Assembly: GCA_964533265.1 (NCBI GenBank)
Contig: CAZHJW010000040.1
Span: 1 to 16,018, forward strand
Origin: UBA1100 sp964533265
GTDB lineage: Bacteria > Verrucomicrobiota > Verrucomicrobiia > Limisphaerales > UBA1100
Direction of reading: 5' to 3'
Length of the DNA stretch: 16,018 bases
Position numbers and translations under genes: made by a program. The stretch's first letter is position 1. The number at the start of each line of letters is the position of its first letter. A model generated the notes under the pieces. It was not told the origin of the DNA. It ran no database searches and saw only the letters and a list, made by a program, of their open reading frames with translations. Below, in pieces: positions 1 through 8,200 of this stretch.

Positions 1-921
1 AAGGTCTTCATTGCCATAAGCGATAATATCCGAAGATACCTTGCCATCCTCAAAACTCATGGTCATGGCATAAGCTGTGTCCTTGGTGAATTTATCTAAT
101 CCTGGGACATCGAGCTCGCCTTCTGGAACAATCCCCGTAACAAATTCCATGAATTTTTCATAATCCATCCAAGCGGCTATATCGTGCTTGTTACGAAGTA
201 ATGATGTGATGCGGTTATCCTTAAGGCTTCCTTTCCCACTCATTCGTGAGGCCAGGGTTTGTGTAATCTTGGGGAGTTCTTTTGGGTCATTGGTGCCTAC
301 TGCAATCATCACCTTATCCGAGTAACCGACAGCTGCAGGCATGCCTTGCATGAAAAGTTGTGTGTAGCCTTTCTCGGCGGTTTTATTGACCGGCAAGCCG
401 GTTTGAGCTGTTGCAAGGTCCAGTGCCTTGTCCAGTGCTTTGGAATCTTTCACTGCAGCGATCATTCCTCCAGTAACAGCAGGCTCTCCAAATTCTTCAG
501 CCGGAGCTCCAAAATTCATGTAAAGATAAACCGGTTGGTAAATATCAATCCCACTGGCTGCGGGATTCTCCATGATTTTTTGGGCTGTTTCATTTTCCAA
601 CATGCCCTTGAGTTCTTGGAACATGTCCGATTTTAAGAAGTCACCATAACCTCCTTTTTCAAGTAGTTCTCCTATATTAGCCGAAAGGATGACCGTGGCT
701 CCCCCCGGGATGTGTTTCGCACTGGCAGGCAGGGCCCCAAGTATCTTTGGTGCGACTTTGGCAGCTTTTTCATCCTTCGCTGCAACATAAGTTTCCAGAG
801 AGGGTAGGGGCGCTTTAGATTGGATTTCTGAGGGAACGGGGGCCTTGGCGAAGCCGATCCATAAACCGGCACAAATCAGGGCAGCCACAGGCCAGCCCAA
901 CGGGGAGAGGGTCTTTTGCAT
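1..921 (-). CDS. DUF4836-like secreted/anchored protein, C-terminus cut by window edge
   Basis: An uninterrupted reading frame runs from an ATG at 921-919 to the window edge: 307 codons with no stop. The first ~27 residues (MQKTLSPLGWPVAALICAGL then WIGFAKA) have a lysine followed by a hydrophobic stretch ending in AKA, which fits a signal peptide or N-terminal anchor. The mature part begins with a proline/lysine-rich linker. It then has features I recognise from DUF4836-type proteins: an opening 'IPGGATVILSANIGELLEKGG', an 'ENPAASGIDIYQPVYLYMN' segment, and later 'SLLRNKHDIAAWMDYEKF'. DUF4836 has no established biochemical function; the family is mostly predicted extracytoplasmic. The codons just before the ATG show no Shine-Dalgarno sequence. 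It is transcribed divergently from the lipoprotein gene at 1221. The family call rests on remembered motif similarity and could be wrong; that this is a real secreted-type gene is much safer. Confidence 0.8.
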   Translation of the reverse strand, partial: MQKTLSPLGWPVAALICAGLWIGFAKAPVPSEIQSKAPLPSLETYVAAKDEKAAKVAPKILGALPASAKHIPGGATVILSANIGELLEKGGYGDFLKSDMFQELKGMLENETAQKIMENPAASGIDIYQPVYLYMNFGAPAEEFGEPAVTGGMIAAVKDSKALDKALDLATAQTGLPVNKTAEKGYTQLFMQGMPAAVGYSDKVMIAVGTNDPKELPKITQTLASRMSGKGSLKDNRITSLLRNKHDIAAWMDYEKFMEFVTGIVPEGELDVPGLDKFTKDTAYAMTMSFEDGKVSSDIIAYGNEDL

Positions 922-927
922 GGGTTG

Positions 928-956
928 ATTGTACGTTTGTGAATAACTGTGGCCAA
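928..956 (-). promoter_or_regulatory. Candidate sigma70-type promoter for the DUF4836-like gene
   Basis: Read on the minus strand, TTGGCC (956-951) and TACAAT (933-928) are separated by 17 nt. They match the TTGACA/TATAAT consensus at 4 of 6 and 5 of 6 positions. Transcription would start about 6-7 nt beyond the -10 box, which is at or next to the ATG at 921. The mRNA would then be leaderless or almost so, consistent with the absence of a Shine-Dalgarno sequence. Such matches occur by chance in AT-rich intergenic DNA, so this is only a candidate. Confidence 0.3.
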
Positions 957-1044
957 TGCTTTTTTTTCAAAGTCTGGCATTTCGAGTTTTCGAGTTCCGA
1001 GAGATGTGACGTTTTCTGTACTCTATATAAATGCTCTAGGGTCG

Positions 1045-1093
1045 AGAAAAGTTACAAATATTTTAAAATAAGACATATGATGGAAACTTTTCT
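1045..1093. repeat. 9-bp inverted repeat in the divergent intergenic region
   Basis: AGAAAAGTT at 1045-1053 is exactly inverted as AACTTTTCT at 1085-1093, with a 31-nt AT-rich loop between them. It sits midway in the 299-nt gap (922-1220) between two divergent genes, where an operator could be placed. The loop is long for a terminator and there is no T-run directly after the right arm, so I do not call a terminator. Apart from this and the candidate promoter at 928-956, I see nothing convincing in the 922-1220 gap. A 69-codon plus-strand frame at 939-1148 has no recognisable protein character. Confidence 0.3.
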
Positions 1094-1220
1094 AGGGGGT
1101 CATTGGACGAGATGTCGTCACAATTTACTACCGGAAAACTCATATTAATGACTGCAGACAGGCCTTGGTGGCGGCTCAAAAGCTTTCCACACAACTGAAG
1201 TTATATTACCCTGTCGGTCG

Positions 1221-2261
1221 GTGAGGTTTATGTCGTATATCCTGTGCGGGGTTTTTCTTCTAGGGTGTAAGAAAAAAGAGGACGGGAACTCCTTCATACC
1301 CGACACAAATGCTTCGGCACGTAGTGAATTGGACGTTTTTGGGTCGCCAGGCAACTGGATTCAGCTTAACGAGTTAATCGATTCAAAGGGTGTCACAAAT
1401 ATTTCTTCTTCGGCTATGTATGTGCGCCGTGCTCTAAATGGCCATTTTACTCTGTTTGAATCTGATACAAGAACAGGATTAGGCTCCAAGCAGAATTTTG
1501 TGGTTAAGCATTTCGATGCATCGGCGAGCAGCAATCGGTATCGGAGCACATGGTTTTCAGATGATGGATCTGTCCAAATTTTCGAGGGAAACTGGGATGC
1601 CGGAATGTCGAAGATGAGTTGGACACCCTTGTTTCCCCTCTTGATCCGTTCGGGTTCTTCCGACGTGAATTTTTCGATGAGTGAAATCATTATAGGTAAC
1701 GAGGAAAAAGTACTTAACATTGAGATGTCAACTAAGACTAACCTCGTTAGTCAGCTTAAGAGTATTATCAAGTATGCCGGAGACACCAGTGATCCTAACA
1801 AAAAAAATGCTTCGGCTTCGCCCGAGATGGCGCGTTTTGGTCGTGTGGGAATCTGGGAGGAGACTCAGACGGTTGAGTTGCCCGATGGTGCAAAAATAAA
1901 AATGAAAGGGCGCAGTCGAATGCATTGGTCACGCAGTGGCAAAGAATTGATCAATGAGGGGGCTTTATTTCGACCTGATGGGACAGGGAAGCCCGAATAT
2001 TTTATGTGGGTTAAAACTTGGTATCCACAGGATAGAATATACCGATACCTCTATTTTTTTGAAGGCGGTCCGGTTCATCATTACACGGGAATGTGGGAAG
2101 CCTCCTCGGATTCTATTCTGTGGAGATCTGCCTATACCCCAGGGCGAAGAATGGAGATCAGGGAGTCCGTAAAAAACCCTAGGAACCGGCAGTGGACAAT
2201 GACGGCCACTGAGGAGGGATTGATCACCTTTGGCTCTGGGGAAAGTCGCTTTGTTGAGTAA
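1221..2261 (+). CDS. Probable lipoprotein with two similar halves (DUF1579-like)
   Basis: The predicted protein has up to 346 residues. Its N-terminus (MRFMSYILCGVFLLGCKKKE) is a short hydrophobic signal with an LLGC lipobox followed by charged residues. This predicts lipidation at Cys16 and anchoring of a soluble domain to a membrane. The start is ambiguous: GTG at 1221 keeps the positively charged Arg2 wanted in a signal peptide. ATG at 1230 has a GAGG only 3 nt upstream, which is tight for a Shine-Dalgarno. The mature part contains two related halves. 'YRSTWFSDDGSVQIFEGNWD' (about 110-130) aligns with 'YRYLYFFEGGPVHHYTGMWE' (about 272-292), each followed by a W...P segment. The pattern of extended beta-strands ending in G-x-W resembles DUF1579-type proteins; that resemblance is from memory. 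No catalytic motif is visible and the function is unknown. It converges with the giant gene, leaving 31 nt (2262-2292) with no obvious hairpin. Confidence 0.8.
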   Translation: MRFMSYILCGVFLLGCKKKEDGNSFIPDTNASARSELDVFGSPGNWIQLNELIDSKGVTNISSSAMYVRRALNGHFTLFESDTRTGLGSKQNFVVKHFDASASSNRYRSTWFSDDGSVQIFEGNWDAGMSKMSWTPLFPLLIRSGSSDVNFSMSEIIIGNEEKVLNIEMSTKTNLVSQLKSIIKYAGDTSDPNKKNASASPEMARFGRVGIWEETQTVELPDGAKIKMKGRSRMHWSRSGKELINEGALFRPDGTGKPEYFMWVKTWYPQDRIYRYLYFFEGGPVHHYTGMWEASSDSILWRSAYTPGRRMEIRESVKNPRNRQWTMTATEEGLITFGSGESRFVE

Positions 2262-2292
2262 CGAATTATTGTACTTGGTTTGGGAGTGTCCT

Positions 2293-5200
2293 CTATTCGT
2301 TTGACTCGGCAAGGGCTTCCTCTAGTACGTTGGCAGCCGTGGGAAGCACTTTTTTCAGTGGCTCGATTTTATCGGTTATTCCCTGGGCAGCTTGTTCGGT
2401 TTCATAATCAAGCAAACGTCTATACCAGTGGACGAATGCAGTGCTAATAATAACTTCCTTGTCCAGATCGATTGGTGAGATTGGTTTGTCTGTGGAGACC
2501 TGGCATAGAATTTTCGCCGCTTCGGTGACGGGGTGTTGTGGGGCCTTTGTAAAAAATGGGAGGGCCTCTGCAAATCGGCCGACGGTTAGTAAGGCTACGC
2601 CCCTTTGTTTAAGTGCTTCAGGATGAGTGGAGCATTCTTCAATTGCGCATTCAGTCCAATGTAAAGCTACTTCACTATCTTTGATATGCGCATTGACTAT
2701 CTGGCTCCCAAGCGACCATAAGCTGCAATCAATACTTCCATTTTCAATCGCCTTGTGAAGTAAATGGATCGCTTTTTCAGGTTGTTCGATTTCGGTTAAG
2801 AATTGCGCGTATCCGTAGCGGATCGAGGTATTTGTTGGATCCGTATTCAATGCGAGATCGTATTCCCCTTGGGCTTCCTTTTGTTGACCTGTCTTTGCAA
2901 GGCAGTCGGCCAGAAGATGATGCGGCCCGGCTTCCTCCACTCCCTTGAATGGGGCTGTTAGCACGGGGTCATTACGTTTATTGATGCAGGATTGCAAGGG
3001 GACAATAGCCTCTTCATGTCGCCCCAGTTTCAATAGAGCTAAGGCCTGCGAGTAGTGGATTGAAGCCGTTGGCCCACAGTCTTTTGCCAGTGAGCTGGTG
3101 CTGATTTCGAGTAGCTCTTCAAATAACTCGGCTTGAAGAAGGTGGAAGCAGAAAATACAGACTAAACGCTCACGCACCTCAGGAAACACATCTTCTCGAG
3201 GAACCTCTGAGAGCGTTTGGAACGCTTCGCGATCCTTATCCAAAGCGGCTTCAATCTGACCATCGTTGAAAAGGTCCAGCGCATAATTCATCAAGAGGGA
3301 GGGTTCCTTGGGACGTTCTTTCAAAGCCATCTCCATCAGTTCCAAATTGCGTTTAACCTTATTACGTTCCTTTTTAATTTCTGGGTCGTAGCCATAGTGG
3401 ATTAGATTAGCTTGGCTCAAGTCGGAATCCATTTCCCACTCGGCTTGAAGTGCTTGTACAGCGGAAAATGCTTGCTCATGCACGCAGCCGACAAAGTGGA
3501 TTCCGGGTGCATTACGGAAAAGGCGAGGTACATGACAAAGGCCATCGCCCGTTGGTTTCTCGGTCCCCTCATTATTTTTTGCCACGCTTATCAAGGGAAT
3601 GCGGTACCCGATTACATTGACACTCGTGATGTCGTTCGTCAAAGCAGCATGGCTTGCTTGTGGCAGGACTTCATCTGCATCAATTACCAGCACCCAATCG
3701 CCTCTGACATGCTCTAGTGCGGCATTACGGGCTGCTGCAAAGTCATTGCTCCACTTGAAGTGATATACTTCGGCACCGTGTTCTTTTGCAATTTCCACGG
3801 TTCGGTCCGTAGAACCCGTATCTACAATTACAATTTGGCTAGCTATCGGTTTCACTGATTCCAAGCACTGTTCGATGAATTGCTCCTCATCTTTGACGAT
3901 CATACAAACTGATATGCGATTTTGATAGATTGCAGGGAGGTTGGGCCAGTCAATGTCCGTAGTATTTAGATTTTGTTGTTGTTCTAACGAATCAAGAGTT
4001 TCCCGTGCAATACTCCAGTTTGGGGAGAGCTTGACAAGCTCATCCAAGCAGGCTTTGGCCTTCACTTCATCTCCAGTCGTCAGTGCGATTTCAGTCAGCA
4101 ATAGATAGGCTTCCGGGTGAAAAGGACGATTGGTGATTGCTTGTATTGTCTGGGCCCATGCCTCCAGATGGTGTCCATCTTTCAACAAGGTATGAGCTTC
4201 ATTCAAAGAACCGACCGTTACAACGGGAGTCAGAATATCTGTGTCGACGACTTCTGCCTCTTCGCTGGCATGTTGTGGTTTCACTAGGGTCTGCAGGTTC
4301 TCAGAGGCAATTTGGTTATATGGATCAATTTCCAAGGCACGTTTGAAACAGGCTTCGGCAGTTTCAGTGTCTTGAACGCGATGGAAACATACACCCATGG
4401 CGAGAATCACCTCCACATCCTCAGGGATTTGAATCAATAACTGAGCGTATATTCTTGCCGCTTCGTCATATTTTTCAGCCTTAAAGTTTGCTGATGCTAG
4501 CAACTTCAAGCCTTGAGGATTGGAAGGATCTAGAGTGAGTGCTTTTTCCATGAACAACTCGAATTTCTCGGAATCTTCCAACAAAAGATAAATCATCGCA
4601 GCATGAAGCTGAGTATCCACTTCCTCCGGAAGAACATCTGCTAGCAAAGTGAAATACTCGGCGGCTCTTTCGTTTTGGTCTTCTCTGAAATGAAGATTAC
4701 CTAGGGCATTCAATAGGCGAGGTTCTTCGGGGTTTTCATGCAATGCCTGCTCGAGTAATTGAACTGCCTTCGAACTATCCTCTTCGGTTAATGCCTGCTC
4801 GACCTGTCCTAGGATTTCCGACAAGGGGATGGAAGCAGGTTCTTCAGTTGAGGGGATATCCTCTGTTGAAGTTTCTCCACGGATCACAGAAAGGCTCTCT
4901 AGGGCAACGCGATTTTCCGGATCTAGCAGTAATGCCCGTTCAAAAACTTCAGTAGCAGCAGTCTCTTCTTTGCCATTGAATAGGCAATAACCCAATGCCA
5001 GAAGATTCTGGACGTTGTCGGGTTCAATTTCAACCAGCTTGCTGAATAACCGGCCTGCGTCGTGATATCGCTCCTGATCTAAATTTAATTTCCCAAGGAA
5101 GTGCAGTATTTCAGGCCGTTCAGGATCAATTTCCATTGCCAACCCGAGGGCGGACTCGAATTCCTCTGTGCGCTTTAGTTCATGGCACGTCATGGCCAGG

Positions 5201-8200
5201 CGCGTATAGGCCATGGCATCACTAGGAGTCAGCTCTATGAGCCTACGGAATTGTTCCCGAGCCTGTTCCAGTTCGCCTTGGCTAAACAATAATGAACCAA
5301 ATGCCTCCACCAAGTGTGCATCTTTAGGGTTTTTTAATAGTGACCGTTCTAATTCCTTTAATGCGGCTTGTTGGTTTCCTGCCTGCATAAAAAAGTCCGC
5401 TTGCTCCAGGGCATTATTAGCATCATTGCCTTCATTTTCACTTTCGTTTGGCGCTGGAGAAGCTTCCTTATTTTTAGCCGATAATTCTTGGAGGTTATTG
5501 CGGAGCATCTCGAGATTATGTTGCGCCAGCTCATCATCAGCATTGAATTCCAACAGTTGTCCGTACGTATCGATTGATCTTTCAACATCACCAGTCTTGC
5601 TTTGGCAGAAAGCAAGTGCGTGTAATGCTTCTACGGTGATGCCTCCGCTTTCAGCAATTTTTTCATATTTAATTTGCGCCTCCCCCCATCTTTCTTCCCG
5701 GACATCCATATCGGCAGTTAGTTTGAGTACATCTGTATTAGTCGGTTCCAATACTAGAGCCTTCTCTAATGAGGCCGCACAGGCGTCCGTATCCTCATCG
5801 TGGAATGAAGCAATGGCATGCTGCACGTGACCGGTGGCGTCTTCAGGGCAGGCCGTGACAAATTCCTCAAAAATTGCTCTGGCCCAGGTGGGTCTCTTGC
5901 TCAAGAACAGTTGCGTTCCAAGTGCTCGGAGAATTACAGGGTGACGGCCGGTGAGTTCCAGTGCCTGTTCTAAGGCATTTATAGCGCCATCCGAATCGTC
6001 CTGCTCGTAGCAGGTATTGGCTTCCTTAAGGATGTCATCAAGCTCTTTCGGGAGGGCTGCAGTTTGTTCGTTCATAATTTGGATAGGTTGGGGTTCAGTT
6101 TTGGAAATTAACGGGCTTTCTCCATAATTGGCCTCTGTACCGGATTCGATCCAGTTCAACACCTGTTGAACTCGTACTTCTGCTGTATGGTATTTCAAAA
6201 TCTTTTGACGGGCATTCTCGGCAATGCGCTTGGCTTCTTGAGGGTTTGCTTGGAGCCAGCGAATTTGCTCGGCTAGTTGCTCCGGTTGATCCCGGTCGAA
6301 CCATAGGATCTCTTCGCCTGGGGTAAATAGTGCCTGAGAACGTGTCCTAGGGGGTTTCCATGAAATCACTGGTCGCCCGGCCGCCATGCTTTCCACGACA
6401 CGACCGGCATACGATTTAAAGATCGAGGGCAAGTTGACTTGCGTGTAACTTTTCCTTAGCCCCTTTTGCCAGATGTCATTTAAATGCCTTCGAACGCGGT
6501 GTATTTGTCCGAAGAAGTCGATTGCGTACCCAGATTCGCAGGCAAAATCTATTATAAGCTGCCCTGAACTGTTGGTTCTGCAACATTGATATAGAGTCGC
6601 CAAGCTAGACTCATGAAACTTGTCAAATTCTATAGGAAGAGTGGAGTTCTCCTCTGGGGGCAACGTGTGTTCAAGGATACCTTTTAAATTTGGGTGGGCC
6701 AGAATTTCCCTGCGTTCCTCGTTGTAGGGTGTGCCAAGAAATTCTGCTGCTTTTGGCTCGGGTAGATTGATGGATTCACAGATATCCCTCCAGTTGACGA
6801 CAGGAGGGCACCACAGGGCCTTTATTGGTAATTCTTTTGGCAGAGAGACAGCGTCCTCTTCGTCAAAAGTCAGGGCATGTGTACAATATTTAAGGTGACT
6901 CACCACTTTCTCCCGTCGCCCGGCCAAATTGGAGAATTGCTGCTCCTCCCCCTCGGTATGCTCCATCGATTCCATAATAACCCCAACCCGCACTGGGGCT
7001 ACACCTTCGAGCCATGAAAGGAATTGAGGGTCATAATCATTATGAGTAATCCACACCCATACTTGGTCAAAAGATAAGTCTCGTGTTATTTCAGCAGCGC
7101 GAAGAAGCAAGGAGGCCTTGTGAGAGGACGGAACTCCTGCAATGGCCGGCAAGGTTAATGTTTCTATATCATGTGCATGTAGAGCATCACGAAAAGCGTA
7201 AAAGCCATTGTAAGACCAAGCACGCGCGTCCTTCCAAAGAGGGCACTCGAAGGAAATCATCAATATTTTCTTCGGATGATTGGGGTTCTTGGCCAGAATT
7301 GAATGCGGGCTGGATATAATTTCGGGCTTTTCTATTGAAAGTTCACTTTCTCTCCGGTTGGAGGCAGTAGGAAGTGCATCCATATTTGTGGGTAACACAA
7401 GATTTTGAGTGTTCAGTTCAGGCGAGGGTCCTGATTGAAAAACAATTCGTCGAAACTTACGGAACCGATTTTCAAGTGATTCCCAATCGGGAACGATCTC
7501 GGGGTTGGTATCGTGAATTTTTGAGAGCAATATGAAAGATGGTGCGATGAGAATGCTTTTGAGAAACAACGATCTCAATATCTCGCATGCTCGCGCCATA
7601 TCTCCCTCTGCATTACGGTTAAATAGTCCTTTCGCCAGAGAATGAGAGTAGTGTGGGAAGTGCTGATCCCCTTGCACTGCTTTTTCCAGCCACTCGATCT
7701 TTCCGGTGTAGAGCCCAAGATAATGGGCAAGAGACGCACGGATCAAATCCAGCAGTTTGTCTTTGTCGGTATTTCCGCCGCTCAAATATTCTGTTGTGTG
7801 ATCTAGATAACTTCTATAGTTGAAAAACTGATCATAGTAGTCCCAAGGCATGATATCCTCTGAGGGATTTAAATGAAGTTCAGTCTTCGGGGTGTTCAGC
7901 AGGCTCTCAATTGCATCGAGAGTATCTGTGATTTGTTCGGGCTCACCATGATGTAAGAAGTGACGGATTTGGTTAAATTTCAATATGAGAGAATTAGGGT
8001 GCGCCGCGAGTCCTCTATGGAACATATCCGTAACAGACTTTTTTAAACGTTCTGAGATTACCTCAGATCTATCTTTTGCTAGATTTGGAATATCACTGTG
8101 CAGAAAAAGGTCAACCTCACGGGTTGAGTCTATGGGGTTGTGAGGGGATGGATTGTGTTGCTCCTTTCGGCTCGCTTCCTCCACCGTATGATTGAGCATC

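Noticed and set aside
259..636. 125-codon plus-strand open frame rich in Cys and His
   Set aside because: It is antisense to the continuous DUF4836-like reading frame, which has coherent family motifs and a signal peptide.
939..1148. 69-codon plus-strand frame in the divergent intergenic region
   Set aside because: No motif, unusual composition with many Cys/Phe/His, no Shine-Dalgarno, and it would overlap the likely regulatory DNA.
2262..2292. Bidirectional terminator between the convergent genes
   Set aside because: The 31 nt contain no stem of useful length and no T-run.
5213..5830. 205-codon open frame on the plus strand, serine- and alanine-rich
   Set aside because: It lies antisense within the TPR part of the giant gene and mirrors its codon bias; no protein motif is visible.
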